This document shows positions 41,604 to 50,185 of a DNA stretch of 62,226 nucleotides, in pieces. The notes beneath the pieces are model-generated. The model did no database searches and was not told the origin of the DNA. It saw only the letters and a program-made list of their open reading frames with translations. The stretch comes from Acidobacteriota bacterium (GTDB lineage Bacteria; Acidobacteriota; Vicinamibacteria; Fen-336): assembly GCA_022340585.1 (NCBI GenBank), contig JAJDNS010000096.1:1-62226 (forward strand). Direction: 5' to 3'. Every line of letters begins with the position of its first letter. The stretch's first letter is position 1. A program made the translations under genes and the position numbers.

Positions 41604-42989
41604 ATGCAACAGAAGGGGCTGGACTTCGAAGGCTCGGCCGGGCCGCGGCCCGGGCGGCGGCGCGCCCTCACCGTCTCGGAGCTCACCGACCGGATTCGGG
41701 GCGTCCTGGAGACCGAGTTCTTCGACGTCTGGGTCGAGGGCGAGATCTCGAACCTGAAGCGGGCGGCCTCGGGGCACGTCTACTTCTCCCTCAAGGACGC
41801 GGACGCCCAGATTGCGGCGACGGTCTGGAAGAGCGACGCGCGGCGACTCCGCTTCCGCCCCGAGGACGGCATGCACGTTCTCGCCCGTGGCTCGATCCGG
41901 GTCTACCCGCCGCGGGGCAGCTACCAGGTCTCGGTACAGCTTCTCGAGCCTCTCGGCAAGGGATCGCTGGCCCAGGCCTTCGAGGAGCTCAAGAAGAAGC
42001 TCGAGGAGGAGGGACTCTTCGCGGCCGAGCGGAAGCGGCCCCTCCCCGTGCTGCCCCGGCGCATCGGGGTCGTGACGTCTCCCACCGGGGCGGTGATCCG
42101 CGACATCCTCCGGGTCCTGAGTCGCCGCTACGTGAACCTCGACGTGCTCCTCTACCCGGCCCGGGTCCAGGGCGAGGGTGCCGCCGTCGAGATCGTGAAG
42201 GGGCTCGAGGTCCTGAACCGGCTGGGGGGGCTCGACGTCGTGATCCTCGCTCGTGGCGGCGGCAGCCTGGAGGACCTCTGGCCGTTCAACGAGGAGAGAG
42301 TGGCCCGGGCCATCGCGGCCTCGCGCATTCCCACCATCTCCGCGGTGGGCCACGAGACCGACTTCACCATCGCCGACTTCGTGGCCGACGTCCGCGCGCC
42401 CACCCCCTCGGCGGCCGCCGAGCGGGTGGTCCAGGCCAAGGAGGAGCTCGCGGCCCGGATCGGCGCCCTCCAGGACCGGCTCGGGGCCGGGCTCCGCCTG
42501 AAGCTCACGCGGACCCGGGCTCGCGTGGAGGCCGCGGCGGCGCACCGGGTCTTCGCCGCCGAGCGGGGCCGGTTGCACGTGAAGGCCCAGCGGGTGGACG
42601 AGATGATGCGGCGAGCGGAGAGAGCTCTCCTGGGCCTGCTGAACCGCGGGCGAGAGGGACAGAGGCGACTGCGCGAGCGGGCGGAGGCGTTTCGTTGGGA
42701 TCGGCAGATCGCGGCGCGACGCGAGCGCCTGGCCTACCGATCCGGCCGATTGCAGGATCTCGTCCAGGGCGGGATGGACCGCCGGCGTGCGGGCCTGGCC
42801 CGGCTCGCGAGCCAGATGGAGGCCCTCTCGCCACTGGCGGTCCTGGGACGGGGCTACGCCCTCGTGTGGGACGAGGCGGAGGGGGCGCTACTGCGCAACG
42901 CCACCGACACCGAGGAGGGACGTCCCCTCCGCATTCAGCTGCATCGGGGCGTGATCCGCGCCACCGTGGAATCGAGGGAGCCCGAGTGA
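41604..42989 (+). CDS. xseA: Exodeoxyribonuclease VII large subunit
   Basis: 461 residues. OB-fold N-terminus (FFDVWVEGEISNLKRAASGHVYFSLKD), the catalytic domain with IGVVTSPTGAVIRDI, ILARGGGSLEDLWPFNEE and AVGHETDFTIADFVAD, then a long coiled coil that holds the small subunits. Degrades single-stranded DNA and takes part in mismatch repair and DNA damage clean-up. First gene of a five-gene operon that runs to nadK; the small subunit gene follows with a 4 bp overlap. Confidence 0.96.
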   Translation: MQQKGLDFEGSAGPRPGRRRALTVSELTDRIRGVLETEFFDVWVEGEISNLKRAASGHVYFSLKDADAQIAATVWKSDARRLRFRPEDGMHVLARGSIRVYPPRGSYQVSVQLLEPLGKGSLAQAFEELKKKLEEEGLFAAERKRPLPVLPRRIGVVTSPTGAVIRDILRVLSRRYVNLDVLLYPARVQGEGAAVEIVKGLEVLNRLGGLDVVILARGGGSLEDLWPFNEERVARAIAASRIPTISAVGHETDFTIADFVADVRAPTPSAAAERVVQAKEELAARIGALQDRLGAGLRLKLTRTRARVEAAAAHRVFAAERGRLHVKAQRVDEMMRRAERALLGLLNRGREGQRRLRERAEAFRWDRQIAARRERLAYRSGRLQDLVQGGMDRRRAGLARLASQMEALSPLAVLGRGYALVWDEAEGALLRNATDTEEGRPLRIQLHRGVIRATVESREPE

Positions 42990-43261
42990 AGAAGACCGAA
43001 GTGATCACGTTCGAGCAGGCCCTCGTCGCGCTGGAGAAGGTCGTCGAGCGCCTCGAGAAGGGTGAGCTGCCGCTCGAGGAATCGCTCCAGCTCTACGAGG
43101 AGGGGATCCGGCTCTCCCGCCTGTGCCACGGGAAGCTGGAGGAGGCGGAGGGGAAGATCGAGATGCTCCTCAAGGACGCCAGGGGAGAGCCTGCGCTCGA
43201 CGCGAAAGGACGCCCGGAGACAAAGGCCCTCTCCCCGCCCGAGAACGAGGAAGCCGGCTGA
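42986..43261 (+). CDS. xseB: Exodeoxyribonuclease VII small subunit
   Basis: 91 residues, GTG start overlapping the xseA stop as GTGA. Family pattern FEQALVALEKVVERLEKGEL and the two-helix LEESLQLYEEGIRLSRLCHGKLEEAEGKIEMLL. Binds the coiled coil of the large subunit. Slightly longer than usual (60-80) because of a C-terminal extension with Pro/Glu-rich residues. Confidence 0.94.
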   Translation: MKKTEVITFEQALVALEKVVERLEKGELPLEESLQLYEEGIRLSRLCHGKLEEAEGKIEMLLKDARGEPALDAKGRPETKALSPPENEEAG

Positions 43262-43271
43262 GGGGGTGCTG

Positions 43272-44171
43272 GTGACGACGAGTCGGCCCTCAACCCTCGA
43301 AGCTCTCCGCGCCGAAGTCGAGCCCGCGCTCGACCGGGCGCTGCCGACCGAGAGCGCCTGGCCGGAGACGATCCACCGGGCGGTGCGCTACAGCCTCTTC
43401 GCCGGGGGCAAGCGCATACGCCCGGTCCTGGCGCTCGCCGCCGGCGAGGCGGTGGGGGGGGGCCGTGAAGAGATCATGCCCCTGGCCTGCGCAGTGGAGA
43501 TGATCCACACCTACAGCCTCGTCCACGACGACCTGCCCGCCATGGACGACGACGACCTGCGCCGGGGCAAGCCCACCTGCCACAAGGTCTTCGGCGAGGC
43601 CGTGGCCATCCTCGCCGGGGACGCGCTCCTCACCCGGGCCTTCCACCTTCTGGCCGCGATGCCCCCCGACTGGGACGAGACGAGGATCCGCCGCCGCGTC
43701 CAGGCCACCGCGGTCCTGGGTGAGGCCTGCGGAACGACCGGCTTGATCGGCGGCCAGGTGATGGACCTGGAGTCGGAGGGCCGGGCGATCGACGCGGGAT
43801 CGCTCGAGACCCTGCACCGCGCCAAGACCGGGGCGCTCCTCTCCGCGTGCGTCCGAGGCGGAGCGATCCTGGGAGGTGCGGGAGAGGCCAGCCTGGCGCT
43901 CCTCGCCCGGTACTCGGCCGCCATCGGCCTCGCGTTCCAGGTCGTGGACGACATCCTCGACACCACCGAGGGGGCGGAGCAGCTGGGAAAGACCGCGGGC
44001 AAGGACGAGGCCGCGGGCAAGGCGACGTACGTCAGCCTGCACGGCCTCGAGGGCGCGCGGGAGATGGCGGCCGCCCTGCGCGAGGAGGCCCTCGACGCCC
44101 TCGGGCCGCTGGGACCTCGAGGGGAGCGTCTGGCCGAGATCGCCCGCCTGATCGTGGACCGCCACTCGTGA
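43272..44171 (+). CDS. ispA: Polyprenyl synthetase, likely geranyl/farnesyl diphosphate synthase
   Basis: 299 residues from GTG 43272, behind GAGGGGG that overlaps the xseB end. First Asp-rich motif HDDLPAMDDDDLRRGKPT with the two extra residues between the Asps (DDx4D) typical of bacterial FPP synthases, second Asp motif VVDDILD, and the GKxxA-like region GKDEAAGKATYV. Condenses IPP with DMAPP and GPP. Forms the usual xseA-xseB-ispA set; dxs, which often follows, is not here and tlyA comes next. Confidence 0.93.
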   Translation: MTTSRPSTLEALRAEVEPALDRALPTESAWPETIHRAVRYSLFAGGKRIRPVLALAAGEAVGGGREEIMPLACAVEMIHTYSLVHDDLPAMDDDDLRRGKPTCHKVFGEAVAILAGDALLTRAFHLLAAMPPDWDETRIRRRVQATAVLGEACGTTGLIGGQVMDLESEGRAIDAGSLETLHRAKTGALLSACVRGGAILGGAGEASLALLARYSAAIGLAFQVVDDILDTTEGAEQLGKTAGKDEAAGKATYVSLHGLEGAREMAAALREEALDALGPLGPRGERLAEIARLIVDRHS

Positions 44172-44181
44172 AGAAGAACCG

Positions 44182-44967
44182 GTGACTCGCCTCGACGTCT
44201 GGCTCGCCGACCACGGCCTCGCCGAGTCGCGGGAGAAGGCCCAGGCCCTGGTGATGGCCGGCCGGGTCACGATGAACGGCGAGCGGGTGAGCAAGCCCGG
44301 AGCGCGGGTCAGGGAGGGCGCGGAGATCTCCGTCGACCCCGGCCCGGCCCACGTGGGCCGGGGCGCCTTGAAGCTCGCCGGCGCCCTCGACGCCTTCGCC
44401 ATCGACGTCCGGGGCCGGGTGGCGGTGGACGTCGGCGCCTCGACCGGCGGGTTCACCGAGACGCTCCTCACCCGGGGCGCGATCCGTGTCTACGCCGTCG
44501 ACGTGGGTCGCGGCCAGCTTCACGAAAGCCTTCGCACCGACCCGCGGGTGGTGGTGTGCGACCGGACGAACGCGCGTGAGCTCTCCCCGACTGCGGTGCC
44601 CGAGCCCTGCGGGACGGCGTCGGTGGACGTGTCGTTCATCTCCACGAGGCTGATCCTGCCCGCCTTGAGAACGGTCGTCGACGAGGGGGCCGACGTCGTC
44701 GTGCTGGTCAAGCCTCAGTTCGAGGTCGGCCGTCGACAGGTCGGCCGGGGCGGGATCGTCCGGGAGCCCGAGCTGCACCGGCAGGCGCTCCGGGACGTGG
44801 CGACGGCGGCACAGGAGCTGAGCGGCTACGCGGTACGGGAGAGCTGCGCCTCGCCGATCACCGGGGCCGAGGGCAACCGCGAGTTCTTCCTGCACCTCGT
44901 TCCCGAGGGTGCGCCCCTGGCCCGGGATCGGATCGAGGACCTCGTGAGAAAGGCGGTGGAGGGATGA
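44182..44967 (+). CDS. tlyA: TlyA family rRNA 2'-O-methyltransferase
   Basis: 261 residues, GTG start. N-terminal S4 RNA-binding domain (RLDVWLADHGLAESREKAQ, AGRVTMNGERVSKPG), then an FtsJ-like fold with VAVDVGASTGGFTETLL, YAVDVGRGQLHESLR and VVVLVKPQFEVGR. In mycobacteria TlyA methylates 16S C1409 and 23S C1920; in other bacteria only 23S. Sits between ispA and nadK, overlapping the latter by 4 bp. Confidence 0.93.
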   Translation: MTRLDVWLADHGLAESREKAQALVMAGRVTMNGERVSKPGARVREGAEISVDPGPAHVGRGALKLAGALDAFAIDVRGRVAVDVGASTGGFTETLLTRGAIRVYAVDVGRGQLHESLRTDPRVVVCDRTNARELSPTAVPEPCGTASVDVSFISTRLILPALRTVVDEGADVVVLVKPQFEVGRRQVGRGGIVREPELHRQALRDVATAAQELSGYAVRESCASPITGAEGNREFFLHLVPEGAPLARDRIEDLVRKAVEG

Positions 44968-45854
44968 GCACGATCGGCGTTCTGGCTCGGGCCGATCTCC
45001 AGGAGGCAGGACCCGTTGTCCGCGACCTCGTGACGTGGCTCCGGGAGCGCGGGCACCGGCCGTGCCTCGAGGAGGCCACCGCCGCCCTCGGTGGCCCGGA
45101 GGTCGAGCCCGGCTGTCTGGTGGCGACGGGCGGCGAGCTCGCCGGACGGGCTGACGCCCTGGTGGTCCTGGGAGGGGACGGCACGCTGCTCGCGGCGAGC
45201 CGTCTCCTCGAGCGACCGATCCCGGTGCTCGGCGTCAACTTCGGCAGCCTCGGCTTCCTCACCGAGATCACCCTTCCCGAGCTCTACCCGACCCTCGAGG
45301 GGGTCCTCGGCGGCCGTTTCGAGCACGAGGACCGGCGTCTCCTGCGGGCGATCGTGCAGCGGCAGGGGCAGGACGACGTGACGCAGGACGTCCTGAATGA
45401 CGTGGTCGTCACCAAGGCCGGCCCGTCGCGAATCATCGAGGTGGACGTGGCGGTCGACGGCCTCTTCGTGTCGTCCTTCCGCGCGGACGGGATGATCGTC
45501 TCGTCGCCCACCGGCTCCACCGCCTACAACCTGGCCGCCGGGGGACCGATCCTGAGGCCCACGCTTCCGGCGATGGTGGTGACCCCCATCTGTCCCCACA
45601 TGCTCTCCAACCGTCCCCTCGTGGTCGGCGACGAGTCCCGGGTGGAGGTCCGGCTGCGGGCGGCCCGCGGGGTCGAGGTCTACACCGCCCTGGACGGACA
45701 GGAGACCTTCGCCCTCGCCGACGGAGACGGGGTGACGGTCACCGGCAGCCCCTCCCGGCTCAAGCTGGTCACGGCCCGGGGCCGCGACCACTTCGAGGTC
45801 CTCCGCACCAAGCTCAAGTGGGGAGACTCGAGTGCGAACGACCGGAGGACATGA
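44964..45854 (+). CDS. nadK: NAD kinase
   Basis: 296 residues. Phosphorylates NAD to NADP. Signature VVLGGDGTLLAASRLL (GGDG), GVNFGSLGFLTEI (NxGxxGFL), the substrate loop ADGMIVSSPTGSTAYNLAAGG, and the conserved SNRPLVVGDESRVEV. Ends the xseA operon, overlapping the preceding stop as ATGA. It converges with a membrane protein gene, 6 bp apart. Confidence 0.95.
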   Translation: MSTIGVLARADLQEAGPVVRDLVTWLRERGHRPCLEEATAALGGPEVEPGCLVATGGELAGRADALVVLGGDGTLLAASRLLERPIPVLGVNFGSLGFLTEITLPELYPTLEGVLGGRFEHEDRRLLRAIVQRQGQDDVTQDVLNDVVVTKAGPSRIIEVDVAVDGLFVSSFRADGMIVSSPTGSTAYNLAAGGPILRPTLPAMVVTPICPHMLSNRPLVVGDESRVEVRLRAARGVEVYTALDGQETFALADGDGVTVTGSPSRLKLVTARGRDHFEVLRTKLKWGDSSANDRRT

Positions 45855-45860
45855 CCGCGC

Positions 45861-47471
45861 TCAACGAAGACGGATGACGTTCTCGGGCTCGCCGGGCGGG
45901 ACCAGGGCGACGCTCGCGATCTCGAGGCTTCCGTCGCGGGGCGCGATGCGGATGTCCCCGCCTCCGGAGTCGGCGTAGGACCAGGGAGCCCGCACACGGA
46001 AGGAGCCGCCGACCGTGTGCTCGTGCACGGTTCCCGGGGTCCAGAAGGTCTTTTCGGTCACCGCCAGGGTCCCGGACCCCGTTCCCACGACCCGAAGCTC
46101 CAGGCTCCGGAGCCGCGCCCCCGAGGGCACCCGGAAGAAGAGGGCGTCGGCGGGGCCCTGCAGGCGGAGGCGGCCGTCGACCACCCGCGCCCCGCCCTCG
46201 AGGAGCACGTCGCCGAGGGTGGCATCCGCCCCCTCCAGGAACGGGCCGGCGACAGGAAAGGTCACGCGGGAGCCGGTCGCGCCCCCGAGGACGAGCGGAT
46301 GCTCACGCACGACCAGACGGTTCCCCTCCACGGCGGGCAGGGCGAGCCGTACGACCCGCTCACGGATCTGGAAGAGGATGGGGCTCCTGGCCAGGTCCCA
46401 CATGGCCTCGGGGTCGCTTCCGTACAGCCGGTCCCAGCGTCCGTCGTAGGAGAGGGCCCCCAGCGCCTGCACCGCCACCGACAAGGCGACCAGGACGCTG
46501 CCGGCGACGCGCAGGAGGGCGAGGCCCTCGGGGAGGAAGAGCAGGAGCGCCGGCCACAGCGGGGCGAGGAGACGCGGCCCCCAGAAGGGGCCGACGCTCC
46601 ACCCCCCGTCCAGCGCCACTGCCGCCACGTGCGCGACGGCTGCGGTTCCTGCGGTGAGGGGAAGCCAGGGAGCAGACACCGCCTCGTCCCAGCGGTGTCG
46701 GGCACGGGGCGGCCGGACCGCGCGGGCGACGCCGGCCAGGCCAACGACCGCCACCGGAGCGAAGACGAAGAGACCATCCGCCGGCGAGAAGAGCAACGCG
46801 AGCCCTCCCGAGTCCCCCGGGGGGCCCGGGGCGGTTCTCCCGATGGCCAGGCCGAGGCCGGCCAGCAGGACGCCGCCCACCGTCCAGGCCAGGAGCATCA
46901 AGCCCGACCGCCACCACCGCACGAGGGTGCCGGCCAGGAGCACGAGGGCCAGGGCCCAGGTCGAGGGGGCCAGCAGGACGGCGACACCCAGCGGCACCGC
47001 GGCCCGGGCCGCCGGGGCCGGGTCGTCGTCCGCCGATGCCCGGGTCAGGAGCAGGAGAGCCACTGCCACCGCGGCGGTGGCCGGGGCTTCACCCGTCCAC
47101 GACTGCGACGCGGCGGCAAGGGTGGTCCCCACCGCGAGGACGACCCCACTCGCCCGCGCGTCCCCGAGCGCGTGCCGGCGGGTGACGGCGGCGAAGAGCG
47201 CCCCGGCGGCCACGCCCGCGCACAGGGCCGCGAGGATCTTCCCCACGAGCGCACGTCCGGTCTCGTCCAGCTCGAAGACCACGCCCACGGGCACGAGCAC
47301 CGCCTGGAGCAGGGCGCCCGCGATGCCTTCGAGCTGGGGCGCGCCGATCGGTCGCCCGTTGGCCAGGAGGAGGGCGACGGCGAGACCTCCGACCAGGAAG
47401 GTCGCCGCCGGGTCCGGGCCGGGCCGGGGCGGCGGCCGGTCCGGGGCGGTCTCGTAGGTCCGAACACCCAT
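45861..47471 (-). CDS. Multi-pass membrane protein with C-terminal beta domain
   Basis: 536 residues. About ten to twelve hydrophobic segments in the first ~330 residues (for example FLVGGLAVALLLAN, VLLAPSTWALALVLLAG, LLAPLWPALLLFLPEG), with short loops containing WDEAVSAPWLP. The last ~200 residues are beta-rich and polar (PDxxWDRLYGSDPEAMWDLA region then repeated strands RLVVREHPLVLGG). The topology recalls dolichyl-phosphate-mannose-type glycosyltransferases, but no DxD or ExD motif is visible. Start ATG overlaps the mltG stop by one base (TGATG), so it ends the ruvX-mltG operon. Function unknown. Confidence 0.68.
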   Translation of the reverse strand: MGVRTYETAPDRPPPRPGPDPAATFLVGGLAVALLLANGRPIGAPQLEGIAGALLQAVLVPVGVVFELDETGRALVGKILAALCAGVAAGALFAAVTRRHALGDARASGVVLAVGTTLAAASQSWTGEAPATAAVAVALLLLTRASADDDPAPAARAAVPLGVAVLLAPSTWALALVLLAGTLVRWWRSGLMLLAWTVGGVLLAGLGLAIGRTAPGPPGDSGGLALLFSPADGLFVFAPVAVVGLAGVARAVRPPRARHRWDEAVSAPWLPLTAGTAAVAHVAAVALDGGWSVGPFWGPRLLAPLWPALLLFLPEGLALLRVAGSVLVALSVAVQALGALSYDGRWDRLYGSDPEAMWDLARSPILFQIRERVVRLALPAVEGNRLVVREHPLVLGGATGSRVTFPVAGPFLEGADATLGDVLLEGGARVVDGRLRLQGPADALFFRVPSGARLRSLELRVVGTGSGTLAVTEKTFWTPGTVHEHTVGGSFRVRAPWSYADSGGGDIRIAPRDGSLEIASVALVPPGEPENVIRLR

Positions 47472-48517
47472 CAGCGGCTGCGCCGACGGCGCTGGTAGCG
47501 GCTCACCGCCCGGTTGTGCTCGGAGAGCGTCTCACTGAACTGGTGGGTCCCGTCGTTGCGGCTGACGAAGTACAGCTCGCGGGTCTCGACGGGATCGAGC
47601 ACCGCCAGGATGGCCTCCCGACCCGGCGACCCGATGGGACTCGGGGGCAGCCCGGGGTGACGGTACGTGTTGAACGGGGATTCCATGTCCAGATCCTTCT
47701 TGCGGATGTTCCCCTCCCAGCGCCCTTCCTTCTTCATGGCGTAGATGATCGTGGGGTCGGTCTGCAGGAGCATCCCCTTCTCGAGGCGGTTGAGAAAGAC
47801 CGCGGCGATCCGCGGCCGCTCCTCGGCGGCCGCGGTCTCGAGCTCGACGAGGGAGGCGAGGATCACGACCTCCCGCACGGTGAGGCCGCTCGGGGCGATG
47901 CGGGGTAGCTCGGGCTCGACGACCTCGCGGAAGCGCCGCACCATGCGGCGCACGAGGGCCCGCGCGGGATCCGGGGTCAGGGGGATGTCGTAGGTGTCGG
48001 GGAAGAGATAGCCCTCGAGGTCGGTGGCCTCGGGGTCGAGGTCCCGGATGAGGCGGGGATCCCGTGCCTCGGCGAGGAACTCGTCCACGGCCATCCCCTC
48101 GGCACCCGCGAGGGTGGCCGTCTCCTCGAGCGTGCGCCCTTCGGGAATGGTGATCTCTCTCCGGACCACCTCGCCCCGGGCCAGGACCTGGAGAATCTCC
48201 TCGAGGGAGAGAGGGCCCTGGAGGGCGTACTCCCCCGCCTTGAGCTGGCCCCCGAGGCCACGGGAGCGGACGAGAAGCCGGAAGATCAGCGGGTGGCGCA
48301 CGAGACCCAGGGCCTCGAGCTTCCGGGCGATCGCCTCCGCGCTGGCCCCCGGGGGCACGACGAACTTCAACGGGGGGGCCCCGGCCGCCAGCCGCGTGGA
48401 GCGAGTCTCGTGGCGCCACGCCCCCCACCCGGCGACCGCCAGCAGGGCCACGGCCAGGAGGAAGAGCGCCAGGAGACGGCGGGCTCGACCGGAGCCTCCG
48501 CGCTTGCCTCGCTTCAC
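47471..48517 (-). CDS. mltG: Endolytic murein transglycosylase
   Basis: 348 residues. One membrane anchor (LLALFLLAVALLAVAGWGAW), a LysM-like region, then the YceG domain with catalytic Glu in ILASLVELETAAAEERPRIAAVFLNRL and LQTDPTIIYAM, NTYRHPGLPPSPIGSPG. Cuts nascent peptidoglycan strands in the periplasm and sets their length. Overlaps ruvX by 4 bp; this pairing is common in many phyla. Confidence 0.94.
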   Translation of the reverse strand: MKRGKRGGSGRARRLLALFLLAVALLAVAGWGAWRHETRSTRLAAGAPPLKFVVPPGASAEAIARKLEALGLVRHPLIFRLLVRSRGLGGQLKAGEYALQGPLSLEEILQVLARGEVVRREITIPEGRTLEETATLAGAEGMAVDEFLAEARDPRLIRDLDPEATDLEGYLFPDTYDIPLTPDPARALVRRMVRRFREVVEPELPRIAPSGLTVREVVILASLVELETAAAEERPRIAAVFLNRLEKGMLLQTDPTIIYAMKKEGRWEGNIRKKDLDMESPFNTYRHPGLPPSPIGSPGREAILAVLDPVETRELYFVSRNDGTHQFSETLSEHNRAVSRYQRRRRSR

Positions 48518-48948
48518 GGGCCCTCTTCCCGGGGCCGGGACGGACGGGCGTCGATGTAGCCCTGCAGGATCAAGACCGCCGCCGCGCGGTCGATGCGGGC
48601 CTTCCGGTCGCGACGGCGCACCCCTGCCTCCGCGAGGAGCTCATCCGCGGCCACGGTCGTGAGCCGCTCGTCCCAGGTCACGACCGGCACCGGAAGGGCG
48701 CGGCGCAGCCCCTCGACGAGGGTCGTCACCTTCTCGCCCTGTGGCCCCAGGGTTCCGTCGAGCCGATACGGCATCCCGACCACGACCTCGCCCACATCGT
48801 GCTCGCGCACGAGAGCCGCCACCGCTCTCACGTCCTTGCGCGGCCCGACCCGCTCGAGCGTGAGGAGACCGGAGGCGAGGGTGGCCGTCTCGTCCGAGAG
48901 CGCCACCCCGATGCGGACGTCGCCCACGTCGAGGCCCAGGTAGCGCAT
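48514..48948 (-). CDS. ruvX: Holliday junction resolvase-like protein RuvX/YqgF
   Basis: 144 residues. RNase H fold with YLGLDVGDVRIGVALSDE, VVGMPYRLDGTLGPQGE, VTWDERLTTVAADELL and RIDRAAAVLILQGYID, all family motifs with the metal-binding acids. Linked to 16S rRNA 5' end processing and Holliday junction cutting. The ATG at 48948 is seven bases behind a TATACT box on the minus strand, so the transcript is probably leaderless. Confidence 0.94.
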   Translation of the reverse strand: MRYLGLDVGDVRIGVALSDETATLASGLLTLERVGPRKDVRAVAALVREHDVGEVVVGMPYRLDGTLGPQGEKVTTLVEGLRRALPVPVVTWDERLTTVAADELLAEAGVRRRDRKARIDRAAAVLILQGYIDARPSRPREEGP

Positions 48949-48955
48949 CCTCGGC

Positions 48956-48961
48956 AGTATA
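48956..48961 (-). promoter_or_regulatory. -10 box of the ruvX operon, leaderless
   Basis: AGTATA on the plus strand reads TATACT on the minus strand, seven bases before the ruvX ATG. The divergent kinase gene may use TTGACA at 48983-48988 on the plus strand, whose -10 is poor (CGATCC 17 bp away). Confidence 0.5.
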
Positions 48962-49044
48962 GCCGCTCCACGGGGAGTGACCTTGACACCCTCCGGCAGG
49001 CTCTGCGATCCTGCCCGCTCGTCGGTGGGAACGGAGCCACACCC

Positions 49045-50109
49045 ATGTCCGAGACCAAGTACCGGATCCTGAAAGAGCTGGGCGCCGGCGGCATGGGAAC
49101 GGTGTGCAAGGGTCTCCTCATCGGCGAGGCCGGGTTCCAGCGCCCCATCGTCATCAAGCAGCTCAAGCACGCGGAGCCCGAGCACCTGAGGCTCTTCGTG
49201 GAGGAGGCTCGTCGGTACGCGCTTCTCGACCACGAGAACATCGGGCGCATCTTCGACTTCGAGCGGGTCCGGGGCGAGCTGTGCATCATTCTGGAGTTCA
49301 TCGACGGCTGGAGCCTCATCGAGTACCTGGATCGACACCGTGAGCTCGGGTACCTGCCCGACGTGGACCTCTCGGTGTTCATCGTGAGCCGGGTCTGCCG
49401 GGCCCTCCAGTACGTCTTCGAGCGGGCACGGATCGCCCACCGCGACGTGAGCCCGGGCAACATCATGATGACCACCGAGGGAACGGTGAAGCTCATCGAT
49501 TTCGGGATTGCCACCCGGAGCGGGGCCCGGGAGAGCCACCTGGCCGGAAAGCCGGCCTACATCTCTCCCGAGATGGTGACGGAGAAGCGTGCCGACCACC
49601 GGAGCGATCTCTTCTCTCTCGGGACCGTGCTCTACGAGATGCTCACCGGCGAGCGCCTGTTCCCGGGAGAGACCACGGGCGAGGTCCTCGAGAAGGTGGT
49701 CGCGGGACGGATCCCGACCGCGCAGGAGACGAACGAGGCGGTTCCCGACGCGGTCGAGATGATCCTGGCCCGAGCCCTCGAGCGCAAGGCCGCTCGGCGG
49801 TTCCCGTCAGCCTCGGCCATGGGTGAGGCCTGCGAGCACTTCCTCTACGACAAGGGGTACGGGCCGACCAACCTGACCCTCAAGCACTACCTCGGCTCCC
49901 TGTTCGGCCGGGGCGTCGGCGACGTCCCGGGCGGGCCGGGAGCCCCGCGCCACGAGCCCACCCTCATCCCGGTGCGGGACGACATGAAGACGGTCCCCCG
50001 GGAGGCCGAGGAGCCCACGCGGGTCTCGGTCCCCCTCATCCGCGTGGCCGTGCCGGTGACGACGCCCCTTCCGGAGCCCGTCGGCCCCCGGAAGCGCTCG
50101 TCCTCGTGA
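49045..50109 (+). CDS. Serine/threonine protein kinase
   Basis: 354 residues. Gly loop ELGAGGMGTVCKG, catalytic Lys in IVIKQLK, Glu in EEARRYALL, catalytic loop AHRDVSPGNIMM (HRDVSPGN instead of HRDLKPxN, as in a bacterial subgroup), DFG in LIDFGIATR, and the APE-like KPAYISPEM. Eukaryotic-like PknB-type kinase without a sensor domain; the C-terminal ~70 residues are Pro/Thr-rich and may be substrate or tether. It stands alone, divergent from ruvX. Substrate unknown; FHA proteins are candidates. Confidence 0.92.
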   Translation: MSETKYRILKELGAGGMGTVCKGLLIGEAGFQRPIVIKQLKHAEPEHLRLFVEEARRYALLDHENIGRIFDFERVRGELCIILEFIDGWSLIEYLDRHRELGYLPDVDLSVFIVSRVCRALQYVFERARIAHRDVSPGNIMMTTEGTVKLIDFGIATRSGARESHLAGKPAYISPEMVTEKRADHRSDLFSLGTVLYEMLTGERLFPGETTGEVLEKVVAGRIPTAQETNEAVPDAVEMILARALERKAARRFPSASAMGEACEHFLYDKGYGPTNLTLKHYLGSLFGRGVGDVPGGPGAPRHEPTLIPVRDDMKTVPREAEEPTRVSVPLIRVAVPVTTPLPEPVGPRKRSSS

Positions 50110-50111
50110 GG

Positions 50112-50184
50112 GACCTTACCGGCCTGCGGCCGGATGCCTTGGCCAGGGATACGATTGCGCCGTGGCGGTCGTGTCCCTGGCAGG
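50112..50184 (+). repeat. 3'-end palindromic repeat element, copy C
   Basis: Begins two bases after the kinase stop: GACCTTACCGGCC, CGGCCGG stem, ATGCCTTGGCCAGG, then palindrome arms ATACGATT and GGTCGTGTC around GCGCCGTGGC. It abuts the end of the convergent rhomboid gene. The most diverged of the full copies, with changes on both sides of the second stem. Confidence 0.85.
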
Positions 50185-50185
50185 A

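Noticed and set aside
48983..49011. Firm promoter call for the Ser/Thr kinase gene
   Set aside because: TTGACA is perfect, but the -10 at 17 bp (CGATCC) is poor.
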